A stretch of 64,000 nucleotides of DNA, taken from Enoplosus armatus (taxonomy: Eukaryota > Chordata > Actinopteri > Centrarchiformes > Enoplosidae). Shown here in pieces: positions 49,095 through 60,997 of this stretch (position 1 is its first letter; each line of letters begins with the position of its first letter). The stretch lies in contig NC_092193.1 of assembly GCF_043641665.1 (NCBI RefSeq), forward strand, positions 17,980,817-18,044,816, read 5' to 3'. A model generated the notes under the pieces. The model saw nothing but the letters and a program-made list of their open reading frames with translations, was not told the origin of the DNA and searched no databases. Made by a program: the position numbers and the translations under genes.

Positions 49095-50165
49095 TACCTA
49101 TGTCGTCTTCAAAAGAGCTCTGAAAAAAAAGAAAATCTCTGCTTTTCTAGGTGACTTTTCATTGCGAGATGAGCCGGCAAACACAGAGTCTCTCCTCGAA
49201 TTACAGGTGCATCGATTGAAAAACAAAATCAGCAAACTTATCACGGCAAGGGGTGCAGTCATGCAAAGGCAATAAATTCTGGGAATAAACATGCGCAAAC
49301 CGCCTTGGCAAAGAGGAAGGAGAGATGATACGCCTCCATTCACTGCTCGTCAAATTTGAGTGGTTTCATGAATACAAGGATTTATTCACACACCTTTTAT
49401 TTATATGCATAGCGGACATTTTTGCAAAGTTGTACATCCCCTCAAGAGGTGGAGGCTTTTGTTGTCCTACAGGCCTATCCCACTGCAAACGGTTCACGAC
49501 TTGTATTGCAGCATCAAAAGAGGACTGAAGGACATAGAGTGGCCCTGCTCCTCATTGTGGACTTCATCTAAATGAGAGCTTATGCTTGTTTATTCATGTG
49601 CTGCCCCTCTACGGTCTACTGCTAAGCATGAATGCGAGCGTACAGTCATGCATAAATATGTCTTTGTGCTTAATTGTGTTGCAGTGCACAGTGGTATCTA
49701 TCTAGGACAGTAGCATGTAGTGATTGTTGCTTACACCGCCTATTTACATTAGAAAGCCCCGTAACAATAGGCAGTCTCACCACGTAGATCCGATAGCCGG
49801 GGGTTTTAACGTTGAAGCCCATCGTCCTTATTGTCTGTCTCACCCGGGGAATGTAGAATTAACAGATTAGCCAACTGGATGGGGGTAGAGGAAGAAAAAC
49901 GCCTGCATCTGCTGTTTGATTTAGAAAAGGGAAGACAGTGGTGATTGTTTGAGCAAGCATGCATGAATTCATATGTCTATTTGAGGATAATGACTGAAAT
50001 CATATGTACACAGGACCTGATGAATGTAAGCAGGCCTTGATAACGTGCTGAAGCAAGTGTCTCCCGTTCCATTTTTCCACCTTTTTTCTCAGAGTCTACG
50101 TGTGTGTGTGGGGATGAGTCTATGAACTGAAGCATGTGTGGAGAGAGAGCGAGACGGAGAGACAG

Positions 50166-50168
<3 letters not shown>

Positions 50169-50202
<34 letters not shown>
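50169..50202. repeat. (GA)n microsatellite
   Basis: About 17 GA units, within a wider GAGACGGAGAGACAG purine tract. Confidence 0.95.
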
Positions 50203-50205
<3 letters not shown>

Positions 50206-53200
50206 CATGGAGATGAGAGGAGAAAGAGAGAGGGCAAACATATTCCTCTTTACCTTGGATTCACTGGCTGAGTCACTGCAGATGGAGGGCATTTTTCATG
50301 CTGCATTGCTACACGGCTCTCTTTACTGCGTTATTTTTTATGACACTCCTCCCCAAGGATGTTGGAGTCTTAAGGAGGCCCCTGACTGTGATTAATATAA
50401 CAGGCTGCCCATTACCGACTGACATTTGAGTTCTTCTCCTACACCATTACGCATCTGCCTCCATCCCTCATCGGGCGGGTTACAGCGACAGCCGCACGTC
50501 ACGCTACAGTACGTGTGGAGGGATAGCAGTTAGCAGAATATTCAAACCTCCATCTGGCTGTTTCTGTATCTATTTTTCATTTTACCCTCATCGTCTTCTA
50601 CCTTTGTCTCTCCCTCTGTCACTCACTGCTCCCCTCAGATCCTGTTTCTCTCCTCCTCCTTCAAAGACACTCACACGCGTAGCATCTCTCTCAATCTGGC
50701 TGATTCCTCATATGTCTGCAATCGTTTTCCATTCCCAGTTGTAGGTTGCAAAAATGGTACCATTGGCCCGGATTAATGTTAGCCGTCCGCCATCAAACAT
50801 CGCTTGTTTTGCGCTGGGAAAGTTTCTGGTGTAATTATGGAGCGGATTCACTGTTTATTAGGATTTAGAGTTGTGTTCTGAAGAGATGTATCGCAGTAAC
50901 GCCCCCCCTGGAACAAATCAAAACTGGGTCAGAGCCTCAAAATACCAGAAGAGGAGCCTTATTATCATTTCTGTGTATTGTCAAGCTTCATATTCTGCCA
51001 GATAAAAACTCTCTAAACAAAAGGCTGGCACATGTAGATGAGGATGCGGTGGGAGGAGAGGGAAACCCAGAATCCCAGATGTCAGGGAAGCAGGCTCTGT
51101 AGGGGTGTGTGTTTGTCCAAAGCAAAGCCTTCATCCTCTGAATAACCCATAGTCAACATCTTGGTGAACTGACTTGGTGAACCCTGCACGAGTTAAACTC
51201 CCAAATCTCTAGTGAATATCTCGGGGCAGCCCTGCACACATGGAGCAGTGAGTGGAAAGCCTACCTGTGTGTCAGTGTGCCTCGATTTGCATCTTGCGTG
51301 CATGTGTGTCATGTAAAGTACGTGTGGGTGGTTAAATATATATGTCAGTTAGACGCAGAGAGGTGTGCAGCAGCTGCACCCATCTGTCTGCATGTGCACA
51401 GGAGTGTGATGATGCCAAGATGTGTATGTAGGAGTGCCTGTCAGGGCTGTGAAGGGGAGGTCTGAAGGCATTTGGATGCGCTTGATGGAAAATCAAATAC
51501 TCTCCGACTCCCTCCCTCCTCGCCTCGACTCCCAGTGCGGAGCTCCACTTTTCCCCGACGTGTTCCTAAAAGACCGGCGTGGCATCTGGGTGCCGCGCTG
51601 CAAAATATACCGATCTCAGCTCGTCATTTATCTAAGATTGAGTCTTAACATCTTGTTTTCCTGTGAGCGCATGTGGCAAGAAATGAGAACATTTGAGCTT
51701 TGCAGAGCTTGTTCATCTGTTTCAAAACTGTTAATGTCTTAAAATATGTCAGACTACTGCATTAATGTCATAAAATAGTCACAACATATCCTTAAACTAT
51801 GACGATTTGCATCGGAAACAAGTGAAATAATCTCCACCCTACTGACTGTTTTCTCACGGGCTTTAACAAAAGTAGTTTTTGTCCAACTATACTGGACTGA
51901 TATGGAGCCCTGAAACTGACAAATCGCTGTACAAGGTTACCTGACAAGTCAAAAATATAATGAATACATGAATAAATAACACTATTAGTTAAATAATTCA
52001 AATGGAACGTAAAAACAAATGGTGTGGTTTTATTATATATGTTTTAATATATTTTTAATCTAAACGTATTTATTGATTTGAAATAAATTATTATCTTCAT
52101 CAACTTCACTCTCCCATTTATCTTTCACTGTCTTTCATTTTATTTTTCAACTGCTTTATTTTGCTTCTTTTTTTTTTGGTCTTGGTACACATTCAATTCC
52201 CCATTTTCCTCATGCAACATTTCCAGTTTTCCTTATGCTTATATAATAATGACACGGGCGTGTCCATGGATGTTCAGGTCAATGATTGTTCCTGGATTTG
52301 TGTGTGTATTTATGTGTGTGTAACATAAATAGACCAATCGAGAGGACTTTCTTCATAATAGTACACCCGCCAGCGCAGTTAATGTTACACTGTCGCCGGG
52401 CTGCTTTAAATAATGTTTCCTCTCCATGGCCACTCCGGGACTCGGGAACTACAGAAGTAGTCAACAAATCATGGTAGTATGGCTGCAAAGTTAGATCTAA
52501 ATAAAATCAAATACACTAATACAGTAAATTCAGCTGATTTCAAATGAACTATACACTGTCTTATATACTTATATACGTATACACTACAAATATGTAGAGC
52601 AACAAAAGTAGGTCATTTAGGCCATATCCGGTGTGACTACACGGCTAGCAGTGGGTAACCATGTTGGAATAATGCGTGAACACTCCCGAAATAATGGAAG
52701 CTTGACCTGTTGCTCCTAATGTACAGATATTGCGCGAATGCCGAATCATTGTATAAAAGCTAAAAGCCTTTTAGCTGACGAGCTTGTGCTAAAGAAGTTA
52801 GCTAGCTAGCACTACCTGGAGTCACAGACACCATGCTTCTATCTTCGCATCATTATCTTCATCTTTAAGCGCATGTCTGATAGGCCTTTTTGTCAATTTC
52901 GGTGCTCCGTAGACTGAAAGATGGACGTTTGTGCTGTGCAGCAGTGACAGACACAGCATACTATTTTTTGAGTCTTATTTCCAAAATTGGAGATGCTCGG
53001 CTGAAGCTGTGATTCCCTCCTGTCCTGCATTTACTGTCTTCAGTTTCTCCTTCTCTGATGCATCGCTTTAAAGAGCATCAGGGAAACCCAGTTCTCTCTC
53101 TCTGGATTCATTTGACACTTTCGTATGTGTCTTGGGATTTTATGCAACACACACCCACACGACACACTGAAAAACACACTCACACGCGTGGGGTGAAACA

Positions 53201-53472
53201 CACACATCTGTACATATACACAAACATATACACTCCCTCTATGCAGTGCAGTAAATACAATGATTGTATTTTGGCTCCATTTTCTCCAGGGTGGTGACAA
53301 GTCTTTTTTCCACTCACATGGTTGAAATGAAATCCAATTATATCTGTAATGGCTCTCCAACTCTTCTTCTGCTTTGAAGGAGTCAGCTTGCTTGAGTCAC
53401 CACTGTTGGACCCAAATGTGCTCAGTAAATCAGCGATGCCCAATGGCGCAAATGTGCAATAGAGACAGATGT

Positions 53473-53475
53473 AGT

Positions 53476-53506
<31 letters not shown>
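53473..53506. repeat. (GT)n microsatellite
   Basis: Imperfect, then pure GT array. Confidence 0.9.
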
Positions 53507-53925
53507 GTCCATGGCTCTTTTTTTAGGCAGCTAATGTTAGGAAGTGACTGAACTCTCGTCAAACTTTGTTACTCTGCTAAGTGTGTCGCATGTTACGACG
53601 ATGGCTGTCTATTTGCATATTTTAATTAAATAGCTGGAATTTGGAATTAATCACTTCCTAAATTTATGGGGTAATTATATGGTGTTTGTCCTTGACTTGG
53701 CAGCGTCACCCACCCATGAATAAATTCATCATAGTCTTGTGAAGACAGACAAAGTTACGCTGACACCTGCAAACTTTGTTTCCTCCACTTACCCCTCAAT
53801 TACCCTCTTTTACTTTCTTTTCTGACAATATAAATCACATACTGTCACATTGTCTTTGTCATCGCGCCCCTGTGACAATTTGATCACAGAGATGTGTGGG
53901 TGGAAAGAGCGCGTACAATACATGC

Positions 53926-53926
<1 letters not shown>

Positions 53927-53967
<41 letters not shown>
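53927..53967. repeat. (TG)20 microsatellite
   Basis: Pure TG array ending in TTTGTGTGTGC. Confidence 0.95.
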
Positions 53968-53970
<3 letters not shown>

Positions 53971-55194
53971 TGTGTGCTGGGATTTCTAAATAACCAGTGC
54001 ACTCGCTAAAATAAAGGGCCTCTTTGACAAACCGGACATGACCGAACGTTTGTTTCCATGGTACCCTGAAGAAGCTGCTGTGTGCTCAGAGTTGCTGATT
54101 GGGCGAAGACAGTGCCACCTCACTGTTTTCACTTGTGTAGTATGTTGGAAATATTCATGTTTGCTTAGATAACGTCAAACAATAAGAATGTGGCACGAAT
54201 GCTGGAGCAAAAAAAAGATGCAAATAGCCCATGGAGTTAAGACTTTGCCAAATTCTACAACAGACAATAATCAAGATGTTCAGACCCCAAATAACTGGCA
54301 GAACATATCGGCACACTATCCTGTATCCAAATAGTGTACAGATGCAATGTAACCACATTGTGTCAGCGCTTCTAATTAAGAACGCAAGTTCAGCAGATGG
54401 ATATAACTCCAATGCCTTTTCCCTCCCAAAATGAAAACTGGCACCTGTCATTGTCCATCTGCTTTACTTCCTTTTCTTGTGATTTAATATCACCAGCTAA
54501 TAAACCGGTCACACCCTGAGCTTAAGCTTCCACCATGTGTATCCTTCACGCTGTGGTTAGATCGAATGCTACCACGCTGCACTTTGGATCATTTGGGGAG
54601 TTCAAACCTGATATTTTGTGTGTCGCTTTATAGGAATGATGCATTTACACTTCACAAAAAGTCTGGTGGTTTAAAATGGTTTAAATGACTCAGTTCACTG
54701 CTGATGTTTTGAAATCCAGCTATGACATTCAAGAACATTCAAGAAATCCAAGGTTAGTTAGAAGACACAGAATCCTTGTTTTAAACCTATGAAACTATGG
54801 TATGTAGAACTTCTTTCTACTCAAACAGAAAACAAAGCAGAGGTCCCATTTTTACAAGTGAGTCTTTTAAAGGCCAGTAGATTTCCATGGTCTGATTATT
54901 CCAAGTTTTATGAACCAGACTTTCTCCCGACCTTCATGACCTTGATAAGACAGGTGCTCGGGGTACATGAGATTAATGAGCTGGTTTTGTGGCTTTCACA
55001 CTCATGCAAGTCACAACAATGGCAGAGAACATCAAGACACAAAAGCACAACAAAGCTAAATATGGCGAACGTGTTAGCAAACAGCTGACTTTTTATACTT
55101 CCATCAGACGCAGAGTAACTATTAGAATTCATTTGGAGCCGAGTTTGCATCCATCTGACAAATGTAAGTCAAATATTTAGCCTCCTATCACCTC

Positions 55195-55395
55195 GTTAGT
55201 CACTAACTTCGTCTGGGAGCGGCGAGTATGAACCAAAACAGTAAAGTTTGGGCCAGAAAACCAAAACAATGAGCTGAAAGATGACGAAAACAGCCCATAA
55301 GGCTGAGGGGAACTGAAGATGGGTTATAATTCTCTGTGGGTTTGTCACTAGCGACGAGCAACTCCTTATCGATTATTGATTAGTGCAGCTTTAGT
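55195..55395 (+). mobile_element. R1 dispersed element, copy D (right half, 5'-truncated)
   Basis: Contains GAGCGGCGAGTATGAACCAA, AAAACCAAAACAATGAGCTG and TCTGTGGGTTTGTCACTAGC, ending GTGCAGCTTTAG. It lacks the GGTGCTGGGCAGG start seen in copies B and C. Confidence 0.75.
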
Positions 55396-55591
55396 TTAGC
55401 TTTAGCTTTGTGCACCATTTAGCATGCTGCTACAAGTTTCTCACTCACTACTCATTCATTCAAAGGAATGTATGCTAAATGTCAGCATGGCACACGTGTG
55501 TGAATGATCTACACATGACATCACCAAGCACCAACCTCTGGGCCTGAAAAGTGAAGTCAATGTGGAAGAGCTTTAAACCTGCATTATTTCT

Positions 55592-56077
55592 AATGGACAG
55601 CAGGGGGCGACTCCTCTAGTTGCAAAAAGAAGTCCAATTGTATAGAGGTCTATGAGAAAATGACCCTACTTCTCACTTGATTTATTACCTCAGTAAACAT
55701 TTTCCTAATGAGTTTATGGTCTCAATCACTAGAAGACTTGAAGTCTTCTTCAATTCAGCATGAGTTTGTAATTTATGGTCCCATTTAGAGTAAAATAGAC
55801 ATTAAAGCAGGGTACCTTGTGATTAGAAAGCAGCTACTTCACACAGCGTAGCCAGGAGCCAGGTGGAGTCAGGTTGCTCTTATGGGTAGACGTGCATATT
55901 GTCTTTGGGTTCTCAGATCCCCAGCTCCAGCGTCTTGTCCAAATATGGTCACTTATGGTTCCAAAATAACAAGATGGCGACGGCCAAAATGCCAAACTCG
56001 AAGCTTCAAAACGGCCGTCCCCAAACCAATGGGTGATGTCACGGTGGCCATGTCCACTTCTTTTATGCCGTCTATGG
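55592..56077 (+). mobile_element. R4-related long dispersed element (~490 bp)
   Basis: Starts near GACAGCAGGGGGCGACTCC and continues through CTATGAGAAAATGACCCTAC and GGTCACTTATGGTTCCAAAA to CCAATGGGTGATGTCACGGT and TTTTATGCCGTCTATGGGC. I recognise this as a very common percomorph interspersed repeat. The right end resembles that of the short inverted-repeat element at 44412-44545. Both-strand ORFs of about 80 aa across its right half are repeat-derived, not genes. Confidence 0.7.
55597..55610 (+). promoter_or_regulatory. repeat-borne CTCF-like motif
   Basis: ACAGCAGGGGGCGA, at the left end of the long R4-related repeat, matches the CTCF core CCASYAGRKGGCRS except at the first and last bases. 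If functional, copies of this repeat would spread CTCF sites. Confidence 0.3.
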
Positions 56078-56689
56078 GCATGACACATGACGGTTTACTT
56101 GAACAACTTGCTTATCTCCTTCAATAAAAAATGGGTGCATCACTTCAGCACAGGTGCTCCGCACTTTGTCCCCTGAGGCCTCCAGACCTCCTGGTGTCTC
56201 AGTACATTATGATTAGCCATGCAACAGGAAATGAAGAGGCCTGGCGTGAGACTGATAAAAGGAGAGGAACTTTTCAGCCGCCGGAGCAGCCAGGGTCAAG
56301 GGTCACATGTCATTTATCGATGTCAGGCTTCTGCCCGCCGCTGCTCTCTGAATGCTAATCACTCACACACTGCTACAACAATAGGATTCGACTTGATTGA
56401 AACAGTCCATTAGCATAGGACTCAGTGGAGGCTGAGCACAATGCTGACAAAACAGCCCGCTCTCCTCAATAACACGCTCATTCAGTGACCGTTTTCTTGT
56501 GTGAAGAATACAGCTGAATGGCCTCATCAGTGGTCAAGTCTTTAGCAAGCTACAAGGCCGGGAAACACTGTTGCAAATCAGCATCTCATGTGTGTCTAAT
56601 AAGCATGTTTTCTGCCGTTGAAGTACATGTTGTGTCGTGATCCTGAAGCTGCTACTCTGTCATTGTAACCAGGAACTAGTTATTGATCA

Positions 56690-57060
56690 GCTTTCACTCC
56701 AAGGTTTCACAGTGGGGGCCACCAGTAAACCACCTCTCCTCTGGGAGATGACGAGTCATCTGCCAGGGTGCGGTGATGAGAATTTTGACTGCGGTAATCT
56801 CTGGATTGAATGGAGATTAACCGCCATGTGGGGTGATGACTCTCTTCTTTGTCTTTTTTGTCTGGATGGGGATCTGCTCCCCTTATCTTATCGCTCTGCC
56901 TCATTTCTCTGGGGCAGTTCCCCGCCGTTATCAGCACAGCTCCATCTACATGGAAATCAAAGCCTTTGCAGAAGTGGAATACGATTAGGAAGGGGGGAGA
57001 AAAGTCTAATCTTCCCGTCTTGATTCATGCTAATAATGCACCGCAGCAACCTACGAGGAG
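56690..57060. promoter_or_regulatory. candidate conserved non-coding element
   Basis: A long repeat-free stretch of even composition (for example GCGGTAATCTCTGGATTGAA and GGAGATTAACCGCCATGTGG). It is open on both strands but without domains or good splice sites, as CNEs often are. Inferred only. Confidence 0.28.
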
Positions 57061-57071
57061 CTGAGAGACTG

Positions 57072-57098
57072 AACAACAACAACAACAACAACAACAAC
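57072..57098. repeat. (CAA)9 microsatellite
   Basis: Pure trinucleotide array. Confidence 0.95.
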
Positions 57099-57316
57099 AC
57101 ACACTCTCCCTGTTGTTATGAAGGTGGATGGATGGCTGAACAAGGTGGCATAAGAGCGATGTGTTCATGTGTAACTCATGAAACATTTCATCTGTGAGGC
57201 TTCTTTTTGTCTGTGGGCCTTGAAAATGAGGATTAACTCTCGCTTCACAGGACCCAGCTGCCTGATACTGACCTCCTTTGTTTTTTTAATGACCAAAGAG
57301 TAGATGCCTGTGTGCA

Positions 57317-57319
<3 letters not shown>

Positions 57320-57358
<39 letters not shown>
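57320..57358. repeat. (TG)19 microsatellite
   Basis: Pure TG array. A shorter TG array follows at 57465-57483. Confidence 0.95.
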
Positions 57359-57359
<1 letters not shown>

Positions 57360-58037
57360 ACAGTAGCAGGGGTGGCCGCTAAAGGGAGGGCGGGTTACAG
57401 AGGGGATTAGAATGCACATAGCGGCCTCCCTCCCCAGTAAACAAAAGTACATGGTACTGTACAGTGCGTGTGTGTGTGTGTGTAAATGTATAACATGCCA
57501 CTGCCACTGCTGGTGACACCAGACAAAAAGAGGAAGACTGAGTCCATCTGTGAAAGCAGCAGGATTAAGCTGTGCTCAAGCCAAGAGCTACACGTCAATC
57601 AACCGCTAAGTGTACGTGCGAGTGTGTGTACTTGTGCCAGTGTGTTACACACACACACACACATACAACTGTACAACCCGCATACACACACAGCTCTCGT
57701 CCGGCAGTGGGGGAGGGGGGACCCCAACACTGTTGTTTTCATTTGTAATCTGTGGGATGGAGGGAAGCCAGCAATACATCAATCACACTCTGTGGCTGCA
57801 ACACAACAAGAAAAAATGAAAAGAAAAACTTTTTTTTTCATCGTGTGTGAAATCTTTTTGCAAAAGCATGAATCAGATACGGCTGACATCTTTTTTTTTG
57901 TGATGTAGGACGTAGAAAACGCTTTAAAATGCTTCTTAAAAAAACAAGAATGTTGACATTTAAGATGTAACAAAAAATATTTTTTGATCTGCTGGAATGT
58001 CCCAGACAGTCTCGTGCACGTCCCCACGCATGGGTCA

Positions 58038-58064
58038 CCCCCCCCCCCCCCCCCCCCCCCCCCC
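58038..58064. repeat. C27 homopolymer
   Basis: Twenty-seven consecutive C, the longest homopolymer in the window. Its length is likely to be unreliable in sequencing. Confidence 0.95.
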
Positions 58065-58900
58065 TCCCTACTGGGTGCTGTCTCTTTGAGAAGCTTGTTG
58101 TTGCGCTGTCGGGACCCCCGACTGTTCCCCCATAATGCACCAGCACTTCTGCATGGCACCCTGTCGGGGCCAGTCTGAAGCCACCAGTGTGCAGGCTGCA
58201 GCCATTCACAAAGGTCAAGGCTGTCACAGGTGTGTATATGTGTGTGTGAGGGGGCTTGACCTGGATGTAGTAGCCCCCTCAGTGGCAGAACATGAAGGTG
58301 GGGGGTCATTATGCCCCCACGTGCCGTGTGTTAGTGATTGAAACTGGCTCGCTCCCCTACACCTTTCACCCAGGCGGGAGGGGGAATTGAAATCAATACA
58401 GCCTATGATGAGGCGACTGGGGTGGGACAGGGGTGAGAGAAGAGGGAGGAGGGGGAGAGCTTGGGTTTGACGGATGGCTGGTTAAAGGGGGACGATCAAT
58501 TACTCTGATGGATTGCTTTTTGGGGATTTCAGAAATGAGACGGATCCCTGCTCCTTAAAGACCCGATTGTCCACTGAAGGAGCGGGAGTGGACGGGCGAC
58601 TGCTCCACTGCAGTTTGCATAACATCCTGCAAGGCTGGAATATCATTCACTTACATCTTTGTTGTTGTGAGAAGTGGCAACTGGTCCCTCCTCCTCCTCC
58701 TCTCCTCAATCCTTTATTTTTCGAAAATGTTTAATCCCCTTCCCAACCACCCCCCACCCCCCCTCCACACATTCTCCCTCTAACGGATCCCCTCTCTCTA
58801 CATTATTCTCTGTGCATTTTAATTTTTTTTCCTGTCACCGGGGGCCCAGTTTCCCCGCCCACTCTCCTCATTTTCGCCTGAGTCTAGAATAGTGGAGCCA

Positions 58901-59301
58901 AGAAATAGTTAATCTCTCCGGCTGCTGCTATGATTGGCCGCTGTATGCAGCCTTCAGCCTCCTTGAATGAGAAACAGGGGTAACCAGGCAACTTCAGAGC
59001 TGGAGAGAAGAGGAAGAGAGGAAAGAAGAAGAAGAAGAAGATAGAGCTTTACGGAATCTTGAACATGTAAAAAAAGCGAGGCAATGTGATTTCACCTTGT
59101 GTGTCCGGCAAATGGAATTAACAAATGGATTTTCTTAAACGCTCTCTCTCTCTCTCTCTCTCGCTCTCTCTCTCTCTCTCGCTCTCTCTCTCTCTCGCTC
59201 TCTCTCAATGGGGGGAAAATAGAGCGCTCAAATGAAGGGGACACAGATGTGGATTAAAAGGCATAAATGGGACACTCCAGAGAAGCATCCGCTGGGAAAA
59301 G
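58901..59301 (+). promoter_or_regulatory. candidate promoter and non-coding first exon
   Basis: An inverted CCAAT box (ATTGG) lies at 58933-58937, in GATTGGCCGCTGTATG. Purine-rich leader-like sequence, a long CT/GCTC tract (59142-59206) and a strong splice donor (AAAAG|GTGAGT at 59302) follow. The few ATGs are followed by short frames, so this would be a 5' UTR exon. The gene it would serve is not in the window; transcription would run rightwards. Other explanations are a lncRNA promoter or a chance donor. Confidence 0.35.
59142..59206. repeat. (CT)n tract interrupted by GCTC
   Basis: A 65-bp CT array with regularly spaced G interruptions, inside the candidate first exon. Confidence 0.95.
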
Positions 59302-60110
59302 GTGAGTGGCATCTCAGTTCTGGGCTTCTCCGTTAACGGGAGTCTCTAAAACTGCGAGGCTGTTTAAGGATGCACGGCAGCTCGGCGACATGTCAGGATT
59401 TATGGATAGGATGCGTTGGCCGCTGAATGGAAATGGGTTGCGGAAACAGTCCGCTGTGGATGACTGGGAAACAGCCACATATGTCATCAAATGAAACAAA
59501 TGAGATCAGAAATGAGCTCGCGAGTCAGTCATCGGTGGTGCTTGCTGGATTGGATTTGAATGTGGAGTCCTTTAAAGCGCAAACGCCGGTCGCCTGTCAA
59601 ATAACCTGCTGTCCCACATTGAATTGCGCACGAATTGGAAACATTTGGTTTCGGAGTGATTTCGATGCATGACTTAGGCCTACAAAGGTAGGTTATGCTG
59701 CTTTATAAGATGTCCTCTAAAGATACAAGTGTCAGGGAAAAGCTCAACCACGTCTGAACCCCCCTCCCCTCCCCAAATATTCAAATGAAGAGATGTCCTG
59801 CTGCAACAGCAGTAAGTCATCTTCAAACCACTGCGTGTTCTCCGATGCTGGGTGAATGAGTGAACGGTGACGCATACGTGGATACATGTATTGATTTCTG
59901 TTCGGAAGCGGTTAGAAGATGCTCAGCGGGCTGCATTGGGGGGGTGAGTACCTGTGGATGGAGGGTTGGATGGGAGCGCGCAGCGCAGCGCAGCGGCACC
60001 GGTCTGACCGGCAGCGCTGAGCCAAAGTCCTCCATCAAACCAGTGCATAGGCCTGCAGAGGAGGGAGTCCTCTGGTCTTCATTCATGTTCAAGGGTCACT
60101 GTGGGGGTAA
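59302..60110 (+). promoter_or_regulatory. CpG-enriched region with a second splice donor
   Basis: CG dinucleotides are locally frequent (59580-59670 and especially 59975-60025, GCGCGCAGCGCAGCGCAGCG), unlike the flanking desert. A second strong donor, GGG|GTGAGT, is at 59944. Together with the upstream region this could be a CpG-island promoter with alternative first exons. Confidence 0.35.
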
Positions 60111-60954
60111 AAACAATCCTGTTAATTGTAGAAGCGTCCAGGTGTGGGAGGGGGGTGGACGTCTAAACTGCGTCAGGGCGTGCAGTTGTGAGATGGATGA
60201 GACATGGTTGGATATCAGGGGCCAATGATTCTCTCTTTTTGCATAGAATACTCTTGGATTCAACTTCGTATAGTCTGTCACTGTTTTTGGTGCCCTACTG
60301 ACTATTAAACCACCAGGAGCCAATCAGCACTGAAATAATATTCTATTATCATACATGTCATTTTATATGACATGACATTATGTCATTTATTTTGTTGTTT
60401 ATTGCAAAATACTTTGTTGTAAGACTAATTTTAAACAATTACTTGAGTAATCTTCATGAGGGCCTACCAGTGGAGTGTTTTTCCAGGATTTTAACCTCCC
60501 AAAAAGCACCCCCCCCCCCCTTGGGTAAAGCCGAATATGAGCCAACAAGACCAGTTCAAATGCACAATTCAGTGGTGGACCATATGTCTATCATGATGCC
60601 CGGTGCTTTCTGCTTGAGTGATAATGTAAGAGCAGGCCTATAGATGGGAAATGGCCTTGGCTACTGCTGTGGAAAAACAGTAACAATACAGCTAGCAGCT
60701 ATAAAACAAGCTGCTGGTGAAGTAATGTGGATCACCTACATCTTGTTTTCTCAAATGACCACAAAGTCGTGTTTATGTTGTGGCTCGGCGGGATACAAAC
60801 AAAAGTCGTCGTTAGCATTTTGACATTGGTGCCAAAGTTCATTGGCAACTTCTGCCAATCGGCCAAACTGCCTTTAGTAATCTCCTTACAGAGGATGTTC
60901 TGCAATAGATCCTAAGCTGCACTCGCTGGCTCGATTGTAGGACACATGTGTTGC

Positions 60955-60997
<43 letters not shown>

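Larger units (their letters stand above)
49095..55190. other. intergenic DNA
   Basis: No gene is recognised. It has (GA)n at 50169-50202, GT arrays at 53473-53506 and 53927-53967, and GTTAGCTAGCTAGC-type sequence near 52797-52812. The patch at 50740-50900 is complex and may be conserved non-coding DNA. The short ORFs show no domain. Confidence 0.6.
56078..58900. other. intergenic DNA with candidate conserved elements
   Basis: No coding exon is recognised. It holds (CAA)9 at 57072-57098, (TG)n at 57320-57358 and 57465-57483, and C27 at 58038-58064. The stretch at 56690-57060 is complex, repeat-free sequence and a candidate conserved element. Around 58740-58780 is a C-rich run. Confidence 0.6.

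Noticed and set aside
55834..56127. 80-aa ORFs on both strands
   Set aside because: They lie inside a common interspersed repeat, so they are not genes.
57779..58309. 176-aa minus-strand ORF with a polyglycine run
   Set aside because: The glycine run is the C27 homopolymer, and no domain or splice structure supports a gene.
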